DNA from: Phaseolus vulgaris
Taxonomy: Eukaryota; Streptophyta; Magnoliopsida; Fabales; Fabaceae
Reading direction: 5' to 3'
DNA length: 64,000 bases
Assembly (NCBI RefSeq): GCF_000499845.2
Contig: NC_023750.2
Location: forward strand, 29,770,369-29,834,368
The notes under the pieces were generated by a model. That model was not told the DNA's origin, ran no database searches, and worked only from the letters and a program-made list of their open reading frames with translations. Below, in pieces: positions 24,772-36,098 of this stretch; the stretch's first letter is position 1, and each line of letters opens with the position of its first letter. The translations under genes and the position numbers were made by a program.

Positions 24772-24787
24772 AAGACTGGGGGGCTTG
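24772..24787 (+). other. Polypurine tract of element B
   Basis: AAGACTGGGGGGCTTG directly precedes the 3' LTR, the expected place for the plus-strand primer. Identical runs precede the 3' LTRs of D and E. Confidence 0.8.
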
Positions 24788-25581
24788 TGTACCGCCCTGG
24801 TGGTCGGGTATGATGACGTGGCACCCTGCTACAGTGTAGGCGTGTTGACAAGGCGCCAGGTTGGCAGATAGGAAGGAAGTCGGGAGGCACGTGTAGTCGC
24901 CGATTGTTAAGTTGGCGTGTTCCGACTTCCAGCTTACCAGAATAGGCGATCGCCAGGTTGAAGATGGAGTTGCCAGATGTAGACCCAGGCGACCAAGCAG
25001 TCGGAGATCGCCAGAACAAGCACATCGCCGAAGATGAAGGAGAAGCAGATTATGAAGGCGGCCGGCGAGACCACAGGGAAGGTGTATGAAGGCCCCTAAC
25101 TCGCCAGTTCCAGTATAGATCGCACTCCTAAGTTAGTTATGCACTGGGCAGTACCATGCATAAGTAACTTAGCCAAAATAAGAGCAGAAGCAGCGCCAAG
25201 TCAGGGAGCCTCCAGATGATGGCACGTGTACAGTTGGATGCGAGCCACGTGTCCAAGTCTGTAACTGCCAGGAGAGAGAAAGCCACCAGGTATATAAGAG
25301 TTCTTAACAAACTTTCTGAGGTACGCACGTTCAGTTCATACACTTTACGCTTGCGAGTGATAGAGCTGATTGTGAGAGAGGATTTGCACGGTTCTCGTTC
25401 TTAGTATTTGGTGATACCGTCACTGACTTGAGCGTCGGAGTGCGATCGGCCGCAGCGGCGCCGTATCGTTTCTTTGCAGGTTCTTGAGATAGATCCCGAA
25501 GAGGAACGGAGGTGAGAAGCGGTGCGCACGTCGATCCTTTGACGAGGCATTCTCCAGCGTTCCGGTCAACAGGCAGGATCA
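24788..25581 (+). repeat. 3' LTR of element B
   Basis: 794 bp, same ends as the 5' LTR, followed by the CATCT target duplicate at 25582-25586. Confidence 0.95.
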
Positions 25582-25586
25582 CATCT

Positions 25587-27185
25587 CTTGGTTTTCTATT
25601 TTTATTATTTTTTCTTCCTCTCTCTTTTTTTTCATTTGCACTTGATCCTCTACCACTTGTGAAGGTGATAAAGGATAAAGTATAAACTTTTTTTCTTTGT
25701 AAGTGAAAGTAATCTCATTGGTAAGACCATTGTGCATAGTTTTTTTTATCAAATTGCCAAGGTCTACCCAACAAAATATGACAAGCTTCCATGGGAACTA
25801 TATCACATAAAACTTTGTCTTTATAGTTTCTCATAGACAACTCGACTTTCACTTGCTTATCTACAACTAATTCCCCATTTGCATTGATTAATTGAAGTTT
25901 ATAAGGTTTAAGATGAGGTATTAATTGTAGATTTAGCTTTTCAACCATTCTAGTGCTACAACAATTGCAGCAAGAGCCACTATCCACAATGAGAGAACAA
26001 ACATTTTCAAAAACTTTACATCTTGTATGGAAAATGTTCTCTCTTTGAGTCTTCTGGTTCACACTAGATTGGTTGTTGAGGGATCTTTGGATCATCATTA
26101 ACTCACCCTCACATGGATATGCTACTTCGCTATTTTCTTTTTCTTTTTCTTCTCCCCCACTAGATTCATCATCATGGCTACTATATTCATCTACCCCTCT
26201 TAAGAACATAGTTCTTTGGTTTGGGCATTGGGCTTGATCATGACTTCTACCATAACATTTAAAGCATTTAACATCTCTACTATGGGTGGGTGGAGTGAGC
26301 ACATCTTTTCCTTCATTCTTGGGAGTTTCTTTTGGTTTTTCTTTAGATACACTTTCCTCCCTTTTATACTCCTTTTTGGGATAAGAGTTAGAGTATGAGC
26401 TTTCCCTATGACTTGAAGTTTTCCTCAAAAATTTATTGTTCCACAATGATACATAGTTGAATCAAATCATTCAAGTCTTGGTAAGGCAAAAGTTCAACTC
26501 TATCTCTAATCTCAAGGTTAAGCCCACTTAAAAATCTTGCTATGGTAATGGATTTGCATTCCCTAATGGAGGCTTTCATCATGTATAGTTCCATTTTCTA
26601 CCTATATTCCTCTACACTCATGGTCTTTTGTTGGAGTCTTTGGAGCTTGTCCATCAACTCCTTATTGTAATATGAAGGAATATGGTGGCATCTTAAGGCA
26701 CCCCTAAGATCATTCCAATATTCTATGGGAGGATCCTTATGAAGACGCCTATCTCTCTCAAGGGCCATCCACCAATACATAGCATTGCCTTGAAAACATA
26801 GAGTGGCTAAGGGTACTTTGTTTTCTTAAATCAATTTATGACAAGCAAACAATTTTTCTACTTTCATCTCCCAATATAGATAGATTTCTACATTTTCTTT
26901 GCCATGGAAATGAGGTAGATCTACCCTAACCTCTCTTGGGCTTTCTTTCTTTTCCTTTCTAACTCTCCTAGGGGGTGGTTGGTAGTATTCATTTTTAAGA
27001 CTTTGTTCTCCATATGATTCATTTCCCCTAGAGCTAGATGCATGCGATTTTTTTTTATTTGGTGTATTCATCTCTTTAACCATTTGCAATTGTCTATATG
27101 AAAGTGCTTGAACATCTTGTGCAATTTTTTCCAAAAGAGATTTTATTGATGTTCCCTCACTTTCATTAGAATTACGAGCTTAAAA
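25587..27185 (-). pseudogene. Gag-protease of chromovirus-like element J, many stops
   Basis: From the N-terminal side: LEKIAQDVQALSYRQLQ (27134 down), RVDLPHFHGKENVEIYLYW, then AMYWWMALERDRR in the same frame after a TAA near 26826. A TAG near 26598 and a frame change near 26446 follow. The next frame has the zinc knuckle CFKCYGRSHDQAQC (near 26260), an acidic stretch, the protease motif LIVDSGSCCNCC (near 25985) and CHILLGRPWQFD (near 25760), then shifts again. Chromovirus polyproteins run on into reverse transcriptase; here the sequence ends at the junction with element B. The original start codon is not preserved (a TAA lies just upstream of ARNSNESEG). Confidence 0.75.
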
Positions 27186-28994
27186 AGATATGGTTAAAGT
27201 TTTGTGTTATAAGTATTTTACCCCAAAAAAGAAAAGGATAGTAGTGAAGGTAGCTATCTAGGAAAGAAAGGTGAGTCACCAGGACTTCTTAAGTATCAAG
27301 TCTTTCCTTGCCAAAACCTATCCTTCAAAACTTGTCACAAACCTTTTTCTAAGTAAACTACGTAAATCACAAGTAGAAATGAAAACACAATTTTATGCAA
27401 AGAAAACAATGCAAAGCAATTAGCAATACAAAACAAGTAATTAAAGCAAAATAATTAACTACGCACAAATTAAAGATTGTTAACTAAAAAGCTTTAAACT
27501 AGACGAATCCTAAGGTGAGGCTTCTAGACACTTGGAGTCATTGAAGACACACTCACCGTCTACACGTAATTATTCCACTAATTAATCAAAGTTAAATGTA
27601 ATTACAACTAAAAGGAAATACAAAGAAATTGAATTACACAAAATAAAATTCAGATTTCCTAAACTATGCACTCCTTGGCTTGTGGTTGATCTTCCTTGAT
27701 GTGTTCTATAATGTGTATGTGTTTGTATTATATTTGCTGCAGCTCCTTGCCTTAACCTCTTATGGTTAGCCAATTAAAATCTTCAAAACAGTACCTACTC
27801 AGTAGGGATGGACTCACCACAAGGTTAATTCCAACTTATCAAGCACCAATTTTGAATTTTTGTTCACCAACAATTAGAGGTCAAGAATTAAAGCAAAGAA
27901 CAATTCAAATTTAAAAAAATAGGACAACAGCAAATGGATTAATTTGTAGGACACAACTAGGAATAAATTTGACAAGCAATCAAATAGGCACTCAACAAAA
28001 GGTGGCACACAAATTGAACCTAGAGAATGGCACTAGAATTGATTAAAAAAAATAAACCAGTACTACTGGAAATTTTAGGTACCAAAAAGCGTGACTTATA
28101 AAATTTATGTTGAGCTGGCTATTTGAAATCTGAATCTGAAATTTGAACCAAAAACAATTCAAGATCTTAGCAAACTTTTGGCTCTGGAATCACACCAAAA
28201 TTATGCACCAAAAAATTGTGATAAATTTTTCAAAATTCTTGTCAAATTACTGTTTCTGTTGGCGCCAGGATGTACACTTTTTTTTGTTTGATTTATCATT
28301 TTTTTCTGTTTAGTCTTTTGATCTGATTCTTTTTTTTTCCTAATACATCAATCTGTATAGATCCAGCTTTTCATAATTTTTCTTCAACGTATTTTAATTT
28401 CATAATAGAAAACAGACAACACAGAATTGAAAAACAGAGTAATCCTAATTCTGGAATTAAAAACAGATTGAAGAAACTTCAAAAACACAATGGAGTGGAC
28501 GTATATGAATTTGTATGGATCTAACACACAAATAAGAACTCAAAACTAAAAAGAAAAATGCACCAAAGGATCAAACAAACTCATAATAAAACTGGACTCA
28601 AATTAAATCAAGAAACCAAAATTATCAAAAACAACACTACATGGAATTGATGACAATTTAGGAGAAACATGACTTGGACAAAACACAATTGGATTCAAAA
28701 ATTAAAATGAATCAAGACACACAATATGAACCGATTAGAATTGAAAATAAGACTCAAATAAACTAAAAACAGTACAGCAACACAATTCTATATGGATTCC
28801 TACACAAATTTGAAAATTAGAAGCTCAAGAACAATTTGAACACAAAGCACCGATTGGATTTCTCCAAACAGCACCTAAATCAAATTAAAATGTAAAAAAT
28901 TAGCAAGACAATATGAAGAACATGAAGAACAACACGGAAACAAGATGAACACAAAAATTAAAACAAAATAAGGCACTTAGCTCTCGAAGACCAT
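27186..28994 (-). other. Leader of element J, noncoding
   Basis: About 1.8 kb of A-rich DNA between the primer binding site and gag. No open frame of note and no recognised structure. Unusually long for a leader, so an old insertion is possible. Confidence 0.45.
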
Positions 28995-29008
28995 GGCTCT
29001 AGATACCA
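28995..29008 (-). other. Primer binding site of element J, initiator-Met type
   Basis: On the minus strand TGGTATCTAGAGCC, two bases from the LTR, resembles the common plant TGGTATCAGAGC site for initiator tRNA-Met. Confidence 0.6.
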
Positions 29009-29010
29009 AA

Positions 29011-29686
29011 TGATGGAGATGTGTTTTCATATTTTTGGAATTTGTTGGTGAATGGCGAAATCATCATGGACTGAAGATGAAGCAAGGTCCTCCAAAGATT
29101 GGTGGTGACCTTGAAGGTGCATGAGAGGTAGGATTTGAGAGTGGTGAGGCCAACTCTACTTGGAAAGGGAAAGTTTGTGAAGATTAAAAGCCTAACCTAG
29201 GAGGTTTTGGGCAAGAAGTGAAATTGGCACAATTTGGCAGCAATTCACTAATGTATTAATCTTGCAAATACATGAGCCAAGCCCTCTTATTTATAGTGTT
29301 TAGAGGGCTGGAAATTCAAAAGAAAGTGGAGGGAAATTCAAATGAATTCCCTCCCAAAAGTGGAGCCTAAATGAGCACATGGGGAGGGGTGAGTCTAGTT
29401 TCTATGCTCACCCCCTCCATGGGCTTCCTAGACTGGCCTAGGTAAATTTAGAGGTTTTTAGAAACTCTAAGTTTACCTAGGTTGGTGTTTTAGGTGCCAA
29501 AATTAATTCTAAGAAAAAATACAAATAAAGTTCCTATGATAATTTTGATAAGAAATTAAAATCTAATCTACACTAGAGTTTATGGCATTTGAATATGTAA
29601 AAGAACGTCTTCTTGGATCCTCTTGGCCATAACTCTAGTGGTTGGCCCAAATCTACCCTTTGGTGGGCTTGCATGTGGGCTTGGCA
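29011..29686 (-). repeat. 5' LTR of element J
   Basis: Plus-strand ends TGATGGAG (29011) and CTTGGCA (29686) give TG..CA on the element strand. A TATA box (minus strand ACTATAAATAAG, near 29290) sits well inside. The second LTR is missing, so the outer end is provisional. Confidence 0.55.
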
Positions 29687-29734
29687 CCGTGATATTTTTC
29701 TAGCGTTCTTTGATATCCTGCCCTCACTGTATAA

Positions 29735-30310
29735 ATCTAGAAAGGAGGGGGTTTAATTGTGAACTAGGTCGTTCCTCCTTGGCACTCTCACTCGAAAAGG
29801 GAGGTGTTCTCTTACGAACCTACCTCTCCACTCACGAGGCCTCTAATGCAAGGGAAACAATCCCTCAACTGACCTCGGCTTCACTCAAGGGCGAGGAAGA
29901 TTTATCTGGTGAACTATTTCGTTCAACCTTGGTGCTTTCACTCTAAAGGGGAGGTGTTCTCTATGAACCTACCTCTCCGCTCACGAGACTTCTAACGCAA
30001 GGAAAACAAGTCCTCAACTGACCTCGGCTTCGCTCAAGGGCGAGGAGGATTTATCTGGCGAACTAGGTCGTTCCTCCTTGGCGCTTTCACTCGAAAGGGG
30101 AGGTGTTCTCTACGAACCTACCTCTCCACTCACGATGCCTCTAACGCAAGGGAAACAAGCCCTCAAATGACCTCGGCTTCGCTCAAGGGCGAGGAGGATT
30201 TAACTAGCGAACTATTTCGTTCAACCTTGGCGCTTTCACTCGAAAGGGGAGGTGTTCTCTACAAACCTACCTCTCCGCTCACGAGACTTCTAACGCAAGG
30301 AAAACTAGTT
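29735..30310. repeat. ~149-bp tandem repeat in element C spacer
   Basis: Four copies, anchored by GAGGTGTTCTC at 29801, 29951, 30100 and 30249. Each unit contains CTTTCACTCGAAAGGGGAGG and TCACGA..CCTCTAACGCAAG. It occupies the pol-to-3' LTR spacer, like the unrelated-length repeats in B and D. Confidence 0.85.
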
Positions 30311-30363
30311 CTTAACTGAATTGTACATAACTCGAGAAAATATTTCAATCGAAATTTATTTGG

Positions 30364-30420
30364 TGACCTCATTAAAAAACCCTTATAAGGGAAAAAAAGT
30401 GTCCCTATAACCATGTACAA
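30364..30420 (-). other. Diverged post-pol motif, element C
   Basis: TGACCTCATTAAAAAACCC then TTATAAGGGAAAAAAAGTGT matches, in reverse, the conserved motif after the pol stop in B and D. Confidence 0.45.
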
Positions 30421-30429
30421 CGTTACTAC

Positions 30430-30967
30430 TTAACTGAAATAAAACTTGAAGACGACCACATTCCATGTGCGAGGAATCGGGCCTCGTTTCAGCGTCTCAA
30501 GTTTGCATGCTTTGGTCCCGAGGACCTCCGTTACTCTAAAATAACCAGTCCATACGGGGGAGACCTGACGTGAAACCAATGGGGCTGCCTTCTCCGGTAC
30601 CTGGTATCTTTCCTCAGGTCCTTGTCGTACTCTGCCCACTAAGCATATGAGTTTTTGAAACTGGTCCTGTTTCTGAACAAGGACTGAACTGATCGATCAC
30701 CACTAGATACAAACTAAGTGACGTGCTTGGCTGTGGTTTGCACAGGACTGGAGGACTGGCTAAGTACTCCTTCAAACTGATGAACGCCTCTTTACACTCT
30801 TGGTAAGGGAGGCCGCCTCCTCCTTCAACTGGTGCAAATCCAGACAAGACAGACATGTGCCTCGACAGTGCGCGCCTTTCTGGGTTTGTCTTCATACCAC
30901 GCTCAGTGAGCAAGGAACCTAGAAACTTCCCTGGTTCTATTCCGAACACACACTTCTCGGGGTCCAT
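30430..30967 (-). pseudogene. Element C pol fragments: RT/RNase H joined to integrase C-terminus
   Basis: Minus strand 30967-30660 reads DPEKCVFGIEPGKFLG, LLTERGMKTNP and EAFISLKEYLASPPVL, the end of RT and start of RNase H. From about 30639 a different frame gives WTGYFRVTEVLG, GPIPRTWN and the stop at 30430, the tail of integrase. About 2 kb present in B (second RNase H and integrase core) is missing between them. Confidence 0.72.
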
Positions 30968-31011
30968 CTTCAGCTTGTTCTCAGCTATCTTTATGAACAG
31001 ACCTTCTAAGT

Positions 31012-32480
31012 TAATTAGGTGACGTTCTTTCGCCCTCTAGTGGACAGGTCAGACCTTGGCATTCAGATCCTGTGCCGTTTGAAGGTCGGCCTTGGTGAAG
31101 ACAAGGTTGACATTGAAAGCATCGTCGGCCCTTTCTGCTTCTACCGACATCACCGCCCGTGCGTATCTCCTTCCTGAGAGGCGGTACAACCTCCTCCCGA
31201 GAAACCTCCCGCGATGGTGTGAATTTCACCATGCACGGGGACTTCGTGCCCCAGGCCACCCCCTGTAACCGCCATGTCTTCGGTCCCCTGCTTTTCTTGC
31301 AAGTAATCCCTCATGAGACCGTTTTTCACCAACTCATCTAGCTGGTGTCCCAGTTCCAAGCAGTTGCGTATGGGATGGCCGAATGCTTGGTGGAACTCAC
31401 ACCAGGTGTTCTTGTTTGGCCTGAGCCTCTTGTCTGTCTTGAGGGGTACCTTCAGCCTCTCCGCTACGTTTGGGATAGTGATGAGGTCCTTTAATTCTAC
31501 CACGAAGTCGTGCCTTGGTGGCACGTTCTCCCTCTCACGTCCTTGGTTTGTGGCTTCCTCGGTTGATAAGGTTGTTGCTTTACGGGGGTCTTCTTCTTTG
31601 TCGTCGCCTCATGCACCCTTAGGGGTTGAGGGCGACCTGACGAACACGGGCGCGTGGGAACCACACACGTGCGCTTCTCATTAACTTCCTCCTCCGCCAC
31701 AATATGTGCCACCGCGCGACGCCTTATCTCAGCGGAGGTCTTAGGGTGGTTTTGGATAAGTGATTCGATGAAGGGGCCTGACACAATGCCCTTCCTGAAC
31801 GCATGCACCATCATCCTTTAGTCCTTGAGGTTTAACCTCACTACCTTTGCTCCAAAGCGGTGGATGAACTCCTTCAAAGACTCTCCCTGATATTGCCTTA
31901 TGTCAAAGATATCATAAGAGATAGACGGGGGAGCCCGATTCGCGATGCACTGTGCCCTGAACAGCTTTGTAAGTTGTGGGAATGACGTCACATGCCCATA
32001 AGGGAGGCTGATGAACCAGTCCATTGCTGTTCCCGCCAGGGTGCTCATGAACAGCTTGCATCTCACCACATCGGAGCCCCCAACCAGCATCATCTGCATA
32101 TGTAAAGCCGTGAGATGGGCCTCCGGGTCCCCTGTACCAGTGAAGGTCACCTTGGGCCCTACAAGTGTGGTTGGTATTACGGCATCCATGATTTCTTGCG
32201 AGAACGGCGTCGGGAACTCCCTAGGCGGAGTCGTAGGTTCTTGATCCTCCTCCTCACGCTCGCCTGCGCGATTTTGCAGATCTCTACGCAGTTCCTCATT
32301 CGAACGGCGTAGTTCTTCGCTCGTTACTCGCGACACCAATAAGTCAGCCTTGATGCATTCTTAGTTTGCTCTTGACGCGACCATTTCTTCCTGAAGGGCT
32401 CGCATCGTCTCCATAACCTGTTGCAGGGTGAGGTCTTCACCCCCGTTTGGTGCAACAAGTCCCTCCCTCGTACTTCTCAT
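31012..32480 (-). pseudogene. Gag and partial protease of element C, several stops
   Basis: Starts at ATG 32480 (MRSTREGLV). A TAG at 32361 and a TAG near 31816 interrupt it. The gag core reads TAMDWFISLPYGHVTS and RQYQGESLKEFIHRFG (32100-31840); a zinc-binding-like CEFHQAFGHPIRNC follows near 31410, then VPVHGEIHTIAGGFSGGGC (near 31210), which in B precedes protease. After a frame change near 31160 the sequence is scrambled, and the protease VDQGSS motif is absent, so a deletion reaches from here into RT. Confidence 0.75.
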
Positions 32481-32528
32481 CTCCTGGATCTGTCTGGTTC
32501 TTGCTAGCGGGACAATGTTTTGTATCGT

Positions 32529-32546
32529 GCCCCACGGTGGGCGCCA
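32529..32546 (-). other. Primer binding site, tRNA-Lys type, element C
   Basis: Minus strand TGGCGCCCACCGTGGGGC is an exact complement of the tRNA-Lys(CUU) 3' end, two bases from the LTR. Confidence 0.85.
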
Positions 32547-32548
32547 AA

Positions 32549-33437
32549 TGTTCCTGCCGGTTGACCAAATATATCTTTGTGCGCCTATGTCACTCTCACG
32601 TCCAGAATCCCTGCGCTTCACACGTGCTTTATGCCTGAAAACACAAAGACAAAGGGCGCCCTAGAGGTCGTTTGCACTCCGACGCTCAAGTCAATCTTAG
32701 GGTTAGGAAACATCAAAACTGTATAACGTAAGTAACTGTGTGTTAAGCGGTGAAAATTAATAACGTACCTTGTTAAGTTTGTTGCTTTCCTTTATATAGA
32801 CTAAAACTAGGGTTTCCTCTTTACCCAAAATGGGCTTTCTGAGGGGGTGGGCCCAGCACTGTTGTTACCCACTCTTAGGATAACCTAGTGCGTGGGTTCC
32901 CTAACTGGAGTGCAACCTCTAACCGGGTGACCACCTGGGTGCCTCCTCGTGCACCTCATCTCTGGGGTCACCTGCCTTTGGAAATGTCCTAGTTGTTCAC
33001 GTGCCATGCATGCAGCTCACCCCTAGATCGCGACCCTCACAGGTCATATCTTTCCAGTGGCCCTATACTTGTGTTACGCCTAAACGCACCATCCACTCTA
33101 CACGCATGGACTCTCGTGACCTAGGCTTCTCCCTTTCTGATAAGTGGTGTGTGGTCTGGGATCCACCTCTTGTGGCCCAGCTCTGCTGTTCGAGTCACCA
33201 ATGTCCGACCTCTCCACACTGTCTAGTGGCACGTCGGTACATCCTGGTGACCGATGTCTGACCACTCTTTGGTTCCTTGGCGCACGTGCCACTAGACAGT
33301 GTGGAGAGGTCGGACATTGGTGACTCGGGCATTGGTGACCGATATCGCGAGATACTGGCCCACGCCGCTCGTGAGACCCTGTTTACGTGGCACCAATATT
33401 ATCACTTGTCAACGACGCCCGAGGGCTGGTCGGTACA
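32549..33437 (-). repeat. 5' LTR of element C
   Basis: 889 bp. On the element strand it begins TGTACCGACC (33437) and ends GGCAGGAACA (32549). A TATA box (minus strand TATATAAAGG, near 32795) precedes the likely start. No partner LTR is found in the window. It contains a perfect inverted repeat at 33191-33327. Confidence 0.85.
33191..33327. repeat. Perfect 44-bp inverted repeat in the LTR of C
   Basis: 33191-33234 (CGAGTCACCAATG...GGCACGT) and 33284-33327 (ACGTGCC...GGTGACTCG) are exact reverse complements, with a 49-base spacer. The related LTR of element G lacks the second arm. Confidence 0.93.
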
Positions 33438-33787
33438 ATTATATTAATATTAATATTTTTAATTATTTTTGTAGTCTTTTAAAATAGTATATAATTTATT
33501 GAATATAATAACTAATTATTTTATTTAAAATTATTTTTTAATTAATATTTTAGTATATAATTTAATCAATATAATAATTAAAAATAAGATTTGTAAATAA
33601 TAAAAACGTAAAAAATAATAATGAAAACAATGATAAAAAAAGGTGTGGAATATTACCTACAGATTTATCAATCGAAAGATGGTAGGTATTACCTACGAAC
33701 TTTAGTTGTTGGGTATTACCTACGAACTCGAGTTGTCGGGTATTACTACGAACTAGAGTGGATAAGTGTTTCCTATACACTAAAGTT
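33438..33787. repeat. AT-rich DNA and GGTATTACCTACGAAC tandem motif
   Basis: 33438-33640 is AT-rich; AAAATAGTATATAATTT (near 33480) recurs at 52368, beyond elements D and E. From 33650 a unit of about 30 bases with GGTATTACCTACGAAC repeats four or five times and resumes as diverged copies at 36099-36170, on the far side of H. Confidence 0.65.
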
Positions 33788-36098
33788 GTAACATCCCTAT
33801 ATTTTCTCATATCTAATAACCATAATCTGTATGAAATATTAAAATAAATATATAAACATAATACAAATATATCTACAATTTCATTATTGAAATGTTTCAA
33901 ATTATCTCTCTCTTCATAAGACTTGAAACATATACATAAATTAAAAACAAAATTTCAAAAGAAAAAAAAAACATTTTTTTTCCATCATCCATCTTCGTAT
34001 CTTGAAACTTTATCACCTGTAACATCATCTGCTCCCGTGTAAAATACACGATCATCACAGATCAAAGAAAAACAACCACAAAACAAAACAAAGGGTAAGC
34101 TAGGTATTTTTAAAACTTATAACATAAATATAACTTTAAACATCCACATAAATCCATCATTTCTCATGCATTTCACATAACCATCAAATGTCTATCAACA
34201 ATTTCAATATTCATCTTTCTCATGTCAGACTTCTACTGACTCATAACACATAGACACTTGACTCTACTTTTGGAAGTCTCGTGCGTTGACTTAGACTCAG
34301 AGATATGCACCTGTCATACTACATCACTGTGAAATCCACACAGCTATGCGCATAAATAATCTCAATATCATCTCTCTCCTAGTATGACAAAGTTAATTCA
34401 TATAACAGGTCAAGTTAATTATCTTTCAAACAACTTACCCATTCATATGAACCTCCTTCGACTCTCACCACCTGAATAACTTCATCTATATGATTCTATT
34501 ATCTCAAGAGAGTCAGGATATATCCTTCTAGACGAATTCCTAGTCAATGCACATTCTAAACAATCTTAACACAGTATTTTCTTTCCTGAAAATACTATGT
34601 CTTGATTAGAATTCATATTTTGAGCCTCATAATATCCAACATCAAACAATCAAAGCATACCAATGTTTAGAATTTCCAAAATACACAACAATTCATTGAC
34701 TAATCATATAAATGTCTAATAAAAGAGATTTTCAATTAACTATACATGAAATAAAAGTTTACATACTTTATAAGAAAAACTATATAGAAATAAATAAATC
34801 AATCTTTTTTAAAAGCAAATAAAAATTAGTTTAATATTTTTATTTTTATTTATTTATTTATTATTATTTATTTTTTTAGACTCTAGCTTGAGCTAGAAAT
34901 TGCTAGCTTGAGCTAGAAATTCCCCAGAGAGCAACCAAAATTTTAGCTTGAGCTAGAATTCGCTAGCTTGAGCTAAAATCCGCTAAAGAGCACCCATAAT
35001 TTTAGCTTGAGCTAAAATTCGCTAGCTTGGGCCAAAATCCTCCAGAGAGCACCCAAAATTTTAGCTTAAGCTGGAATTCGCTAGCTTGAGCTAAAATCCT
35101 CCAGATAGCACCCAGAATTTTAGCTTGAGCTAGAATTCGCTAGCTTGAGTTAGAATCCTCCGGAGAGCACCTATAATTTTTAGCTTGAGCTAGAACTTGC
35201 TAGCTTGAGCGAAATATGCAGAAAAATTATGCATAACTTAATATACCTATTAGATTATAAATCAATATCTCATTCAATTCATAAATTATAAATCTACACA
35301 TTACATTGACAGTTCCTGTTCAGCATGATACAATCACTCTAATTGAATCATTGAGCTATTATGTCCATCTATACATACATACATACATACATATATATAT
35401 ATGATTTCTAATTCCAAAACCATTTAAATCGAACAACCAATTCTCAATCACAACACTTTCAATTTCAATCAAACTACAATCTACTCAAACACAAGAAATC
35501 TTGCAACAAAATTTGGAATTGGTGACCACGTCACACTTACATTCAAATCTTCTAACCTAGGGTTCTATTGAAAATTTTAAACTAACTTCCCTTACCTGGA
35601 CTTTAGCAGATGCTCACTAAGAGCTCCAAACCCACCAAAAGCTTAAGGATACCCTAACCTGCACCACATAGTCCTGATCACAAATCTAACTATATCACTA
35701 GGACCCTGAGCTAACAAAGACTAATTCTGAATATAAAAACCTCACATGCAAACTTAAACTAAAAGGCAACATAACCAGATCAAAACTATCTTAAAGGAAA
35801 AGGAGCCAAGAAAGAATTTACTCTATCTAAGATTTTGATCGGTCAATCTTGTAGAGTTCACTGCCAGGAGTCCAATGGCGAACTCCGATTGTTGATCTGA
35901 TGAGCGAGGATGTCAAAATTTTAGAGAGAAGACAGAGGAAAGGAAAATGAGTTTTTAGAGAGATGATGGTTCTTTTAGAATGAAACCTGAATAACTAAAT
36001 TTCTATTTATATAGCCTTTTCACTTTAATAATAAAATATTCAATTGCCATTTTAATTGTACCATTTATACTCTAAGACTATTTTTTTCGGTCCTTACA
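33788..36098 (-). mobile_element. LTR-type insertion H, probable solo LTR
   Basis: Starts TGTAACATCC and ends TCCTTACA, with AAAGT at both 33783-33787 and 36099-36103 as a 5-bp target duplication. It has no coding sequence. A minus-strand TATA box (GGCTATATAAATAG near 36010) suggests the LTR reads leftwards, beginning TGTAAGGACC, as in several plant Ty3/gypsy LTRs. At 2.3 kb it fits a solo LTR from recombination; a noncoding mini-element is the alternative, although no internal repeated termini are seen. Confidence 0.78.
34884..35215 (-). repeat. 59-bp minisatellite inside H
   Basis: About 5.6 copies of a 59-bp unit that contains two TAGCTTGAGCTA-like half palindromes, a TCCTCCAGAGAGCACCC segment and AAAATTTT. 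Copies differ by scattered substitutions. Confidence 0.9.

Larger units (their letters stand above)
13561..25581 (+). mobile_element. Ty3/gypsy Tat-lineage LTR retrotransposon, full length, element B
   Basis: Two 794-bp LTRs (13561-14354 and 24788-25581) begin TGTACCGCCC and end AGGATCA, flanked by CATCT at 13556-13560 and 25582-25586. Between them lie a primer binding site, gag-pol on the plus strand (14759-20211), a repeat-rich spacer, an antisense spliced gene (24192-21553) and a purine tract. The dual RNase H arrangement and the antisense gene between pol and the 3' LTR are typical of the Tat lineage. I count about three LTR differences, so insertion is recent (well under one million years under usual plant rates; inference). 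Confidence 0.95.
25582..29686 (-). mobile_element. Chromovirus-like Ty3/gypsy element J, 5' half only
   Basis: On the minus strand: a probable LTR (29686-29011), a primer binding site, a long leader, gag with a CCHC zinc knuckle and an aspartic protease. The element stops at the 3' LTR of B; RT, RNase H, integrase and the 3' LTR are absent. The zinc knuckle and protease style fit the chromovirus branch (perhaps Reina-like). Confidence 0.7.
29690..33437 (-). mobile_element. Tat-type Ty3/gypsy element C, deleted, 3' LTR missing
   Basis: Reverse orientation. It keeps a 5' LTR, tRNA-Lys primer site, gag, a protease fragment, an RT/RNase H fragment, the last part of integrase and a repeat-rich spacer. 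Most of protease-RT and nearly all of integrase are deleted. It resembles element G more than B or D (both start gag MRSTR). Confidence 0.8.

Noticed and set aside
34884..35215. CRISPR-like array (59-bp regular repeats)
   Set aside because: Units are contiguous tandem repeats without unique spacers, in a plant LTR.
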